Positions 12,136 through 23,800 of a stretch of DNA of 64,000 bases are shown here, piece after piece. A program made the position numbers and the translations under genes. The stretch is taken from NCBI GenBank assembly GCA_021234155.1, contig JAJEKV010000019.1, positions 4,194,356 to 4,258,355 of the forward strand, written 5' to 3'. Source of the stretch: Isoetes taiwanensis. Taxonomy: Eukaryota > Streptophyta > Lycopodiopsida > Isoetales > Isoetaceae. The notes below the pieces were generated by a model. The model was not told the DNA's origin, did not search any database, and saw only the letters and a program-made list of their open reading frames with translations. Each line of letters opens with the position of its first letter. Within the stretch, counting starts at the first letter, position 1.

Positions 12136-13184
12136 ATGGCAGAAGATGCTGGTCCTAGCAAGAATAAGAGCCGTAGAGGAGGATTAGAGGGCACAGGAGT
12201 GCCACTGCCCATTAACTTTCATGGAAATCTTGTTAGTGCTCACAATGACTCTGAGCTTAGCAGCCTTATCCAGCAAAACCAGACTTCAAAACGACCGGTA
12301 AGTGCACAACAGTCTTTTCTAGGTAAACAATTACGGAAAAATGAGAAAGCTCAAGTTCTTAAAGTCTTTTGGAGAACATATGTAGCCTCTGATATTTTAC
12401 CTTGTGGCTTTTTGTACATCTGGTATACAACAAATTAATACCTCAGGATGGAAGGGAATAGCTTCGACCCCAAGCTTAATGCAACATACATGTCTCTGAA
12501 TATACAATTCGATGACTTGTAGCATCTTTAGTATGCTCCAGTGCATCATTTGTTCCCATATATATAGAATTAGAAGCGCTTGAATTTTGTTTCCATGAGT
12601 AAGTGGAATTTGCACCTTAGGCTTAGGCATTATTTTATTGCTTACCATATTGAATGATGATATCTGCTTCTAATACAGAGTAAAAATCTCACAGATCTTC
12701 ATTTTTGACAAATTATTTTACTGTTGTTTGGTTGCGAGTAAAGGTGATGTGGAATTGAAAATATTGGTCCTTAAAGTTGGGTAAAGGAAGGCAGGTTGGA
12801 GAAGAGATTGTGTTATAATTCTGTGTTGTTGGAATAATTTCTGACAGGATGAAACTTGTGCAGGCTGTAGTGAGCTATGGAGCATGTTGGTATGACCTTT
12901 CTTTTCAATTTTGTGATTAGAGGTTTTGCTTTTGATGTTGGCTTATGCATGCTTGAACGAATAGGTGTTATATCTGCAAACAAATGCTTCCGACATTTTG
13001 CAATCTTAGCAATGACCATCCATCAACTTTGTTCATTTATGCTGACATCGATGAATGTCCAGAAGAAACAAAGGACATACGCTACACTCCAACATTCAGC
13101 TTCTACCAGAATGGTGAAAAAGTGGATGAATTTTATGGCGCGGGAGTTCAGCGACTGAGGGATCGTGTCTGGTTGCATTCTTGA
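12136..13184 (+). CDS. Thioredoxin-like protein (plant thioredoxin-like 3-3 type)
   Basis: Three exons join in frame: 12136..12297, 12864..12889 and 12965..13184, giving 135 residues. The start ATG follows directly on a TTGCAG acceptor. Donors are CCG/GTAAGT and TTG/GTATGA; acceptors are TTGTGCAG and GAATAG. The N-terminus has GLEGTGVPLPINFHGN; the fold continues with AVVSYGACW, a WCYIC redox site, YADIDECPE, IRYTPTFSFYQNGEKVDEF (with the cis-Pro) and a C-terminus ending DRVWLHS. This order and length match small plant thioredoxin-like proteins of the At3g53220 type. Such proteins lack an obvious transit peptide and are expected to be cytosolic or nuclear disulfide reductases; that is inference. 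The active site CxxC reads CYIC rather than the usual CGPC or CGVC. The tiny 26-nt middle exon is notable. Confidence 0.9.
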
Positions 13185-13199
13185 TATGTCTTGGACAGC

Positions 13200-14880
13200 C
13201 TGATGGAGCATAGAGTTCTGCGGATAGCTAAGTCCAAACTTTAAAAAAACTTGTGCAATGGTTACAAAGAAGACCGAAAATGGAACTGGTACAAGAGAGA
13301 TTGGTAATTCCTAGTATATACTCAGTCTCTTTTGTTGTTTCTGGTCCGTTGACATTTTGTATTAATCTATTTGTCTATTGTTCAAAAGTCGATGTACAGT
13401 GGAAGTGGTGCATCTTATGTTTTTCAAAACATGTGAGAATGCCTTGTAGTTGCAATAACAAGCAACTTTGCCATGGTGCAGAAAAAGCTACATGTTGAAC
13501 TTTTGCGTGCTGATTGGAAACAACTTTCTCTTTGGGCAACGAACATAACTCCTATCCTTTTTAATGAATTTTATGCAGATTGTCAGATGCAATCATGGTG
13601 ATTGTGATATTGTTGTGCCCTTGCTGTAGCAACAAGTATGATTCTAGAATATGGTGGATAATCACATAAAGCAAACATTATTTCTCCTGTTTATGTTTCT
13701 ATCTCTCTTGATGCAGCTTCCAGCAATTTAAATCTTGCCACAAGTCTCTGAATTTTAATTTGGCCAGTCTGTTAGTTGTTAGATCCTGTATTATTCCTGT
13801 GGTCAGCAAAATTAGAAGGCTTTTGAGACAAATGTGCAAAGAGTTGGCGCATGCAGCATTGTTTTGAAGTATATTGAGACATCTATGTTATGGTATATCT
13901 TTACGGTTCTGATATTTTGTCTGCTGTTGTTTTTTTTTTTTGTATGAAAAATAGGACCTCTTTTAGCCTTGCACAGTTTGGCAATGATTAGGTACTCAAT
14001 TGTTCTATATCTGGAAACTTTTTGGACGAACGCAAAAACGACGGCCAAGTTGAGTCTTTGAGCATGCTAGATTCAAATATAGTCTTGTCTAACCACCTCA
14101 TACGTCTTGCGTATGAGTTTTCTTGAATCAAATCAAATATTTACCAAGGTTTTCAAAACCTGATCGTTACTCATGGGAGGTAAGCCAAATAGAGCTGCCT
14201 TTCAAGGTTTAAATATGGTGGAGTAATCTTTCCAATGGAAGCGTGTTGCAGTACAGGGTATATTCAGGAATAGATCATAAAATGTGGGCATATTGTTGTG
14301 TCACATTTGCTGATTATAATGATATTATTTTGGAGGGGGGTGCACAATATATCAACTAAGGAGTTGCAATGTGGTATTTTGGGATGTATTGCTTGGCACA
14401 ATAGTATCGGTTTGATAGGGGTAATTTGGTAAATTGCCCATTTCCCAAGGGCAGTTGGGTAACTTTCCCTTTTTTTTATTGTTGATGGGCCTGTGGGATA
14501 TGTTCAATAGGATATTCAATATGCTATTGCCACAAGAGTTGCACTTGAAGATGTGCAGCAAAATGGCTGACTTCTTTTAATATTCTTCAAAATCTTGGGA
14601 ATGGAGGCATAATTTCTAATAATATCCATTTTCGAACCTCTTGAAAGCCCTGTGATACGATTTCTTGAGAACACTGAGATACGGTCTCTTGAGAACCCAC
14701 TTGTAAAAGTCACAAACAAATACAAGAAATTCCAATTAAAAAAAAAAAGATTGGTCCACACAACCGGATTTTCCAAAAAGTCTTTATCTTGGAGCAGGAA
14801 ATCTTTATCCTATTCATACCAACACGCTTGGCTATGGAGAGTTAGAAGTAGAAGGTAAAGGAAGAGAAGAGAGACAAAAC
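13200..14880. other. Intergenic; no gene seen
   Basis: The first few hundred bases are probably the 3' untranslated region of the thioredoxin-like gene. The rest is AT-rich, with poly-T and poly-A runs and no convincing open frame on either strand. Confidence 0.4.
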
Positions 14881-14884
14881 ATAT

Positions 14885-15445
14885 TCCATAGAAAAGAATG
14901 TATTTTTATCGTCCATGAAGACCAATTGGCCCATGGGAACCAAATAAAGAGAGCAGCAAACGTCCCCGAAAGGGGAAAACCTTAGCAGTAATAAGTATGT
15001 TGGTAGACTATACAATCGTATAGGACAATTCAATACTGCACCGGAGGACACAGCTGAGTCCGTGAATTTATAACCTCATGAAGGTATGATCCGAACAAGC
15101 CCACGGAGGTCGTGTTCAACAGCACATGCAATGGCTGGTTAGGCATAACTAATTGAATAAACCGTGCCCGGATATGACTGAATGCTGGGCAGGTCTGAAA
15201 GGTGTGGCGTTCATCCTCAATGGCCCCCTGCTGGCATGCTAGACAACCGCTTGCAGAAACTCGAGACAACTCCACTAGTCGAGATCGCGAATTGTAGCAG
15301 CTTTGAGCAACTACTGTCATCCAGCAAGTCAAGGGCCTCCCGCAAAAGCTCATGAGCAGCTGCAGTGGTGTATGAATGAACTGGCAAGAAAGCAGCAAGT
15401 CCAGCATGGGCTGAGCTCCTGAAAGAAGAAGCCAAAGCACATGTC
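14885..15445 (-). mobile_element. LINE 3' segment (C-terminal zinc motif and 3' UTR)
   Basis: On the minus strand, 15440 to 15030 encodes the end of a LINE reverse-transcriptase protein. It carries the zinc motif CLACQQGAIEDERHTFQTC, followed by PAFSHIRARF and a C-terminus ending at 15030. The 3' UTR holds CTAAGGTTTTCCCC, then CCCATGGGCCAATTGGTCTT and TGGACGATAAAA, the same terminus as the copy ending at 32.2 kb. Upstream, the strand of the LINE-like sequence appears to switch (see the plus-strand endonuclease segment). The reverse-transcriptase core is missing. Confidence 0.6.
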
Positions 15446-15989
15446 ATGGCAGTCCCACACGCCCGGCAGCCCTGCACGACATCAGTCAAGGCCACCCACT
15501 GCTGCACCACCCAGCTGCCCAATACCACCCACCCCCCAGCGCAGGCCATACATAGCCAATGCCACGCCAGCTGCAAGCAGCACCTGTTGCGGCAGCCAGC
15601 ATCAACCCGACCATTAGAGAGGTCCAAGAGTGGAGATATAAGAGCCACAATCTGGTGGTGTGGGGCCTAGCAAAGGAGGCAGGAAAGAACCTCATCCACC
15701 GGCTTTAGACGCAGATCCTTGCTCGGATGACATTCTATGTGCCCATCCACATTATCAGGGCAAGCCGCCATGGAGTCCAGCATCTTGACCACCCCGGTAG
15801 CCATATTCATGGTCAGGGATGCACAAGAGCGAGCAACCATTCTGCGTCGGGGGAGGCAGCTGCATGGGACCTCCCTATACATTGACTGATATCTCACTCC
15901 TACATAGCAAGAAGATCGCAGGCATGAGTTAGACAAGGTCAAGAGCGTCCGCAAACAGGGAGGAGCTACAGGACTAATCCGGGGCAAGA

Positions 15990-16870
15990 TGCAAATGTTA
16001 TGGCTATCAAATGCTGCTGCGAGTGCTACAAATCCTGAAGGTTCTATTGCTGGAGCTCCAGCCCATGCCATTGCCACACCCAACACAAGTGCATGCCCTA
16101 CACCCATACCTGCACGATGCATGCAGCCTCCACCCCCACCACCTCCCCACCGGTTGCTGCATGCACACTGCATGTTGCCTCCACCTCTATCGCCCCTCCT
16201 TCTGCCAGTCTTCACTGAATCTACAGTTGCAGCTTCTAACAGCAAATAGAGATTGTGCATCCGCACGGTCTCTTGGAATTATTAGGACTTTCCATGGCAG
16301 AAGGGTCATAGTTCAACTTAGTTGCTGCCGATATGGACCTTATCTTCCTCATGGAAACGTGAGAGCATGCAGAACACAGGCTACTCAACTTGACAAGATA
16401 CCAGCACTGTCCTATCTTCAATGAGTGCACTGAAATGAGGGGACACAGAGGGGTTGCTTGCAACTACCAGGCAACCTTGGCACATTCAGTCTCCCTGTGC
16501 AAGGCAGACAAGCACTACCGTTACCTGTGGGTGCATATGCAGCACTATAGTGGCAGTCATCTCTTTGTGGTAGCCTGCTACTTCCCACATGCCGAGAGCA
16601 ACTTCTACCACACCCACTAGGATGTGGATTGGATCCCTATGTCGATCTATATGATGACATCCAGCAACACAGACAGGTGGTAGAGTCATTGCTTGTTGGA
16701 GACTTCAATGTGCGCACCAACACGGAACATCCCATGATATTTGATCCCCTGGTTGACTATGTGTTGCATCTATGCCCATTAGAAGGAGCTTGGCCATGGG
16801 CCCTAACATTTTCAAGGTTTTATCCCATACCCATAGACCATATCAATCATGATATGGGCTAATGGCTTCT
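15990..16870 (+). mobile_element. LINE endonuclease segment (5' part), decayed
   Basis: From about 16240 the plus strand reads the apurinic-type endonuclease start of the same LINE family as 28.8 kb. It includes the F-L-M-E-T element (frame-shifted here), CPIFNECTEMRGHRGVACNY, ACYFPHAES and LVGDFNVR. Nearly every block has a counterpart at 28830-29200. Several stops and frameshifts break it. Upstream (15990-16250) lies a Pro-rich plus-strand frame that could be the 5' extension. It faces the minus-strand 3' segment at 14885-15445. Confidence 0.6.
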
Positions 16871-17479
16871 GCATGCTAATCCATTTCTGCATGCTAATCC
16901 ATCAAATTTACATCCTCATTGGACACTTTACTTGATACTATATGGCATTATTCCATCTTGTAAGAGAATTATGTACTGTGTTATTTTGTTGTGAAATCAT
17001 CATGTCTTCATACAACTTCAAATTCATATTTTAAATTCCATTCCTCTCTCGAGACGCTCATCCTATGCTCTTCTCCATCAAGAATAAACATCAGTAATTT
17101 TAGTATGATTTCTTTGCACGTAGACATAAGCACAGACTCAGATTGATCCTACTTTTTGGGGAGGCCAACCACACACTTAGTAACAAGGCTTCTTCATTTG
17201 GAAGAGCTTTGCTTAAGGATATATTCTTGACAAACCACAAGGACATTTGGAGCCCTACTATTCTATTCTATTCAATTTTATTGGCTAGTCCATTGGGTTC
17301 TCAATTAAGAGATCTTATATTCAAGTCTCTACGGGTCCATCCTATGTCCTCATGGATGCTACCAATGTGACATGATGTAAAAAATACTATATCTATTCAA
17401 TTTCAGCATAGAGGAGAGGATGAATTCTCATGTTTTTAAGATGAGACTATTCATAAGAAAGAGATTAAGATGGTAAAAT

Positions 17480-18540
17480 TAAATTGGATTGAATTTTATT
17501 CATCTGCGGCGATCAAAAGGTTTATAGGACCCAATACAAGAAGAAGAGCACAACAAGCCCATCCATTAAGTCAGATGCTTTCCCATTTTTCATGCATTTT
17601 AGCTGGGACTCCACTTCGTCTACATTAAAAATATCTTCAGTACGCTTAGAATGGGCATCGCATCTGCATTGAAGTAAATCTCCTTTACCAAAGAGAGAAG
17701 ATCTTCTACCCCTACATCTGATGCAGTCGGTTTGCCTTGCAGGTTCTTCCATAACATTTTGGGACTCGCGTAGAGCATGTTGCTAAGTTCAGACTGTTTT
17801 TTTGCATGGAAGTGGCTCTTCTTCTCCTTGATAAGTTTCTTGTACCATTTTGGCTTTAACCTGCATTTTTTTGGCAGCTCTACCTTTGCCTTCTTGCAAT
17901 CATCATCCCACCAACTATTGTGTATACATCCACCTGATCTTTTTCTTAGTGATGCCAAATCCCAATTTAGCTGCTTTCAAGATTATGTTGGTTAAGTTCT
18001 GAGAGTCTATCTCAGTATCACCCATCCATTGCAAGCGCTCTAGCATGCTATTCAAATGTTTTTGATATTGGTCTTTGTGCCTAAAATCCAACTTGATTCT
18101 AGGTTTAAAAGCTCCCACAATGGGCTGCCTGTGCACTTGTCCACTCAGTTCAAACCATAGACCTGCATGGTCAGATTCCACCTCCTTCTCTAAGATCATA
18201 AAATCTTTCACAGAATTTCGCTCACTAGCCAACAAGTAATCTACGGTGCTAGTTCTTGTGGGAGTAAAACAGGTAAATCCGTCTAGCTTTGCAAATTGAG
18301 GGATTCCATTCAAGATTCTTAAACCACTTACTGTAATAGACTCCATCAAATAATCTCACATGTTGTTCTTCACCTTGTCAAGAGAGGATCTAAGGTAATC
18401 ATGCTCAGTGTATTCCTCCAATAAGCTATCTTCTGGATTCTCATATGAAATTGCCTGGAGGCCGTTTGTTCTGGCATTAAAGTCTCCAACACGCAAGACT
18501 TCTTCTAGTCTGTTGAATACAATGGAATTCATGATCAAAC
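17480..18540 (-). mobile_element. Internally deleted LINE fragment
   Basis: Reading the minus strand from 18540: VGDFNARTN (endonuclease), then TSTVDYLLASERNSVKDF and EVESDHAGLWFEL (endonuclease C-terminal catalytic SDH), then the linker and the start of the reverse transcriptase near 17590 (ESQLKCMKNGKASDLMDG). The frame then runs straight into a short C-terminus and a 3' UTR with GGGTCCTATAAACC and AATAAAATTCAATCC. Most of the reverse transcriptase is absent. The 3' end resembles, but differs from, that of the copies at 14.9 and 32.2 kb, so this is a related subfamily. Stops and frameshifts make it non-functional. Confidence 0.65.
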
Positions 18541-18972
18541 TATGAAAAGAGCTATCTTTATCCCCCGACTTTAACGCAAAGCTCCATTTAATAGCTTAAA
18601 AGCATTAAGAATAACGCCTATCATTGCATAAAAAAACGAGCTAAATAAGAAAAAATAGTGGTCCTAAATGTCAATTGGTGGCTGAATAATTATTAACAAC
18701 TATTGACTTCCTTTGTTTATTTTGGAGCTAAATATGGGACAAAAAAATAAATATGATCATGCCAGAGTCACAGAATAGATTATGCAATGAAAGTCACATA
18801 AAATAAGAAAAACAGGCCAAGGACAAGTGAACACCATAAACTTTCCAAAGCTTCTTGAAATCAAGCAAACCGTAGTCTGAATTCAAGCTTGCAACCAGGC
18901 AGGCATCTGCGCTAGAATAAGGAAAACTAACTGCAATGGTTGTGACGTAGCAAAAACCATTATAATCAGACA

Positions 18973-19002
18973 CTAGTAAACGTGTGCCCGGCGTTGCCGA
19001 GC
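18973..19002 (-). mobile_element. Helitron 3' terminus A
   Basis: On the minus strand a hairpin (GCTCGGC, loop AAC, GCCGGGC, with one mismatch; 18986-19002) is followed after about nine bases by CTAG at 18976-18973 and then a T. A short GC-rich hairpin about 10 nt before CTRR, inserted before a T, is the hallmark of Helitron 3' ends. The element would extend to higher coordinates; I could not place its 5' TC end. Confidence 0.6.
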
Positions 19003-19784
19003 TAATGTCTTGGCTTGTGCTTTTACTTGGCCTTTAACGTCCATTTGTGCGACTTTTGACAACACTACAGGTTGATGCTTGCAATCACGAATATGGTTTA
19101 TTTATGTAATTGTGGTTCATCACTCGCATATTTATGGTAATCCCAACATGATCCTATACAGGCATACTTCAAGGAGGCAAAAATCTCCTCCCAAAACAAT
19201 AATGAGTCCCGCATATAATCTGCCACATGAGCTCACGTCACAAAAGTGTTCTATTCAGTGCTTCATAAACATGTTTATGCATCATTGAAGACTCATCGTA
19301 TATAATCATGCTAGTCTTTATTGTCAACTTTGCTAGCTCAGACTGCTTTGGAAAATTGCAAGTTGATGTCTCAGCTATGTTTTTCGGTATTTTGAACCTT
19401 GAATGCATAGTCCATGCGCCCTTGCCTTGGTTGAGCATTGGTCGGCCTATGCAAGGAGTGTGATATTTTGCTCAGGTATTGCTCGAGTTGTCCTCAGGCT
19501 AGAAGTGTGAGGGCTTTAAGAAAAAGTGTTGTTTTGTTTTTGCAATGTTCGTGCGTATGAGGCCAAGTTGGCCTCATCGCACTGGCAAGAGCATTTAAAA
19601 AGTAGGTAATGCAAATCCTTATCCTAACATGTAATACAATTTAGTAGTTCGACAACACTAAATACCTAAATGTACAATATAATCTAAAAGAAAATTTGCC
19701 ACCTTAATCTCACAAATATCACTACCATTTGAAGTATATGAGAAATGAATGTCTCACTAAATGTCCTAATTAGCAAAGTTAATC

Positions 19785-20065
19785 CCAACCCAAAGCACAA
19801 AGTTTGCTTAGCAATCTTCAACCCAAAGCTCAAAGCTTGTTTTGCAATCTTTAGATCATGTTCCAAAGATACAAGTGTTTTTCAACCCAAAGCACAAAGT
19901 TTGTTTAGCAAACTTTAGATCACGGTCCCATAGATACAAGTTAGTTTTCAACAAGTGTTTTCAACCAGAAGTTGGTTTTTCAACCCAAAGCACAAAGTTT
20001 GTTTTGCAATCTTTATAATGGTCTGACAGATACAAGTTAGATACAAGTTAGTTTTCAACCAACCA
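19785..20065. repeat. Imperfect tandem repeats, about 60-70 bp
   Basis: The motif CAACCCAAAGCACAAAGTTT, followed by TTAGCAATCTTTAGATCA-like sequence and ATACAAGT, recurs four to five times with deletions and small changes. It lies about 0.8 kb inside Helitron terminus A and could be part of that element. No coding content is seen. Confidence 0.7.
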
Positions 20066-20816
20066 AAAGCACAAACTAACTGCATCTATTCCTTGTGCCC
20101 ATTTTACCTAAATTTAAGATGCCAAACTTTATCTTCATGATGGTGAAGGTTTTCTTCCTGCAATATATTACAACCAAAAGAATCTGTCAAAGCCATTGAC
20201 ATCTTCAATAAAATAAACTGCCTGAGACTAGATTCACCATTTTGCAGGTAATTGCTGTTTGTGTTGTTGCCACTGTTTCATAATGTTTTGTTTGTGTTCT
20301 TGTGCTTAAATTCACAAATTTCTGTTCACTGCAAAGCATCTGAATTAGGAAAATGAGGTAAGAAATCTTGCGTTCTTGGCTTGACAATATGCAACAAGCT
20401 ACTTGCATAATCCAGTCGCAACATAATGGTGGGGCAACATGTATCTGGTGACCTTTGGACTGACCTGCTAATTGGCCTTCAAGAACCTCCAATGCTTACT
20501 AAATGGCTCCTTAGTGCAATTGCAAGCTAGCCTAGAGGTATCTTCAATGGCCTGTTGACCTGTGTATTCTTAATTTGTTGCAGAGTTTGTCAACGTCTTT
20601 CTTAGAGGGATTAGCAATAAGAACTTTTAGCCACCCCAGCTATATACACTTGGAAATATGACCAACGAAGTGCTATTTTCTTAATCAAAATATTGTGGCA
20701 CATTAGTTACATTGAACTGCACATTTGCGCATCCTCCCCTGCTTAGAATAGTCGACCCAAGAGGAATATATAGTGGACCTGAAATCCTAGCTGCGAGAAA
20801 GAGATGCCTTAATTTC

Positions 20817-23800
20817 TTACAATTTCTTTGACGTATATCTATCCAAGTAAACCTGCAAGAATTTAGGAGAAAGTTACGTAAGAATATTTGCCATAAATTA
20901 TGACAACCTCTTTTGATACATACCTGAACAACCTTGAAAATCTTTCCTTGAGAAGATGAAATAAAACGATTAATTTTCTCTCGTCCCATAGGGATTGGAT
21001 GAGATGATAGATTGTTAACAACTTTGTCCACTGCCTTCTTTGCTATTGTTTTGAATCCTTCTTTACTTAGATTACCTTCTCTCCACGTCGGTTTCAGTAG
21101 ATCTTTCACATGATCTGCAACAGCCGTCCTTAATCCCTTCATTGCCTTTGCCTCCTTTTCACCTTTACCTTTTTGTAATCTCTCCCATGTGTCATCGCTA
21201 CTATATCCATCCTTCTTTTTTGCAGCCTTCAAATTTGATGTTTTTTCTCTCATCTTTCCTTTCAAGTCATGTGCATCATTATGCTGTTCTGCACTTCTGT
21301 GTAAAATCCTGTGAGTCTCAGCAGTTCCTTCCCCCTTATCAGTAAATGAGTGAGACCCAATTTCTGGTGAATTGTCCTCCTGTCTGTTGGTACTACCAAT
21401 GTACATCCCTGGTTTCTCCATCTCTCCAGATGATCCCGCTTCAAAGGCATCTGCGAGCGGATCATATTGTTCCCTCCAACTATACATGAACTGCCTATGT
21501 TCTACAAACCCTTCCTCCATTGTGCACGAATTATTAACGCAATAGTCTTTTTCTGGTGGGTGTGATATTGCTGACCCGTCAACATCTGACCTTGGAAATG
21601 GATTACCATGCTCAGGCATCTGTTCCACCATGGATGATCCAAATGACCTACGTCCTAGATGTCTGGGCCAATCTTCCATTGGTATACTTTGCTCTTCATC
21701 TTCATATGGTGGCTTCCAGCTTGGTTCACAAACAGATACAGAATTATGTATCCTATATTTATGGCCTGGACTATACTCCAAACGACCCGGTAGAACATGA
21801 GAACGCATTTGTCCTGACTTGGCAATATGTGGCAAGTGCCTAAGGTTTTCGCACCTCCCTGCATCTAGCTCGGGTTCCACATATGGTAGTTTTTGTACCC
21901 GTAACTGTGATTCAAGCTTGGGATCGCCGTAGCTCTTGCCTACAACATCATTAAATGCTTCATTTCTTTCATACCATCCAAATGCCCTGCGTGGCGTCCT
22001 GCTCCTGCTTCTAGGTGAATGACTGCTGTAAAACAACATTTCAACTGTAAAGGGTATACAATTATGAACAGTCTAAGTAGCAAAAGCAAAGAGTCACATA
22101 CTTTCCTTTTATTACAGCCTGTCTGACTAAGCCAACTCTAAAGTATTGTGAAGATTACTAATGTCCTTCGAGAAGCGACATTATACTTATTGATTGTTTC
22201 AATCCCCCAAAACAAGCCTGTGTGGTCTATACAGGATTAACAGCCGTGAAAGAAAACCTTTCTCGTCTTCAAAACAAACAACTAATCAGATAATGAAACA
22301 GCAGACAGTTCTCTCTCCTTTTGGCCAAATGGGTTACAATTTGACTTTCCTAATGTTATGACAACACCCATTCAGCATCATTTCTTAAGTTGAAATTATG
22401 ATAGGTTGCAGTAAACGAGTTTAAGGCATTAACAAGATAAAAACAGGCTGGCACCTTGACCCAACAGATCTGCTCTTTTTATGCTTCCTTTGGGGTGACC
22501 AACTTCGATCAAAACTTCCACAGCTTCTTTTGCTTTGACTTCTAGCTCCGCGTTTATGCACATGGGTTGCAGATTCTGTACTTCTCTCTCTTTTCTTATT
22601 GTCAACATTTTTATTTGCGCTGTTGTTCTTATGCTGAAAACTATTAGCACAGTTTCGTGAACCACAACGGCCTTGTTTACAGAAGGAAGGTGAACCTTGT
22701 TCTTCTGATAATACATGCCAAGAACCCTTATGATGATGTTCATGTCCATTAGTAATTAACTCTCCATAGTCTCGACTAGGTGATCGCCTGTGATGTGGGC
22801 TCAAGCTTGGGCTGGCATCCTCCTGGTATTGCCTTTCCAAATGCCGATCATCTGTAACAACAAACCCGCATAAGATTTTTACTCCGTCTTTTCTAATAGC
22901 TGAGGTCAATATTGTAAAAAATTATTTCACAACCACTGCCAGCCAATCTTCATTTCCAAAACAAGAAAAGATGGACCATGATTCACCAGCCCTTGCACTG
23001 TATCTTGTTTTTGACTACTGTATTGAAGAAAAGAGACAATAGCATCATCTCCACATGTTAGGCTCTCCAGTGCTTGAAGAAACCACCATAGTTGCAAGAC
23101 AGCAACCGGAAATGCGATAGCTCCAAAAAAAACAGGATAATTTATGGCACATGTTTTGTGCATTTGATCCATGAAAATTTGTAAATTCCCATGTGGCTTC
23201 CATCACCTTGAGCAAATCAGCAAATCTGCCTTCCAATCTCTCCTGGTCTTCCCAGCTTATGGACCATGTAGGCCCCCTTAGCTCACAATTGAAATATGTT
23301 AAAATCACCATATCTCTCTGCCTTAAAAATGGATGATCAGATCGAGGCTGGGAAAAGCATGACAATGGATAGGCTCGTTTGATAAAACTGATTGGATGAA
23401 TGAATGTCTCCCATCTAATCTTATAAATAATACAAGGACAAAAGAACATCAGTAATGGAAACAGACCAACATTGCAGGCTTCACCCTCCAATGCACACGC
23501 CGGTAATGGAACAAACAGACCACCATTGCAATGCATGGTGGAAAGAAATTTGGACATGCTTATCCGATTATGCTTAAACCAGAGTTGGTTACCACATACG
23601 GTAAAAACGAATCTGGACGCAGAGAAGATTTTGACCCTTTGGTCCAGGGCTTCTCAGTTCCTTTGGAGGGGGTTCTTCATGCTGATACATACGCAGAAGA
23701 AACCATTGTATAATAATCTAAGCTTGAAAGGGTCAAGGATGCCTCCTTTTGGCCCGTGATACTGATCCCCATGAAGATCAGCTGCTTAGAGAGTCCATAT

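Noticed and set aside
15989-16249. Pro/Ala-rich plus-strand frame
   Set aside because: Probably LINE 5' sequence; poly-Pro comes from a CCACC repeat. Not a separate gene.
15667-16266. 199-codon minus-strand frame, Gly/Cys/Arg-rich
   Set aside because: It is antisense to the plus-strand LINE endonuclease 5' region and has low-complexity Gly and Pro stretches from a GC-rich repeat. No domain pattern.
17221-17300. TATTC repeat at 17258 as another LINE 3' tail
   Set aside because: The TATTC run is present, but the diagnostic block before it (GGxxCCCAT...GGACGATAAA) is absent, so it may be a simple repeat.
23045-23760. Open frames on both strands in the first SURP intron
   Set aside because: The minus-strand frame (170 codons) and the plus-strand frame with HAYPIMLKPELVTTYGKN look protein-like, but no family was recognised and they lie in an intron. 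Possibly an old insertion; not supported as a gene.
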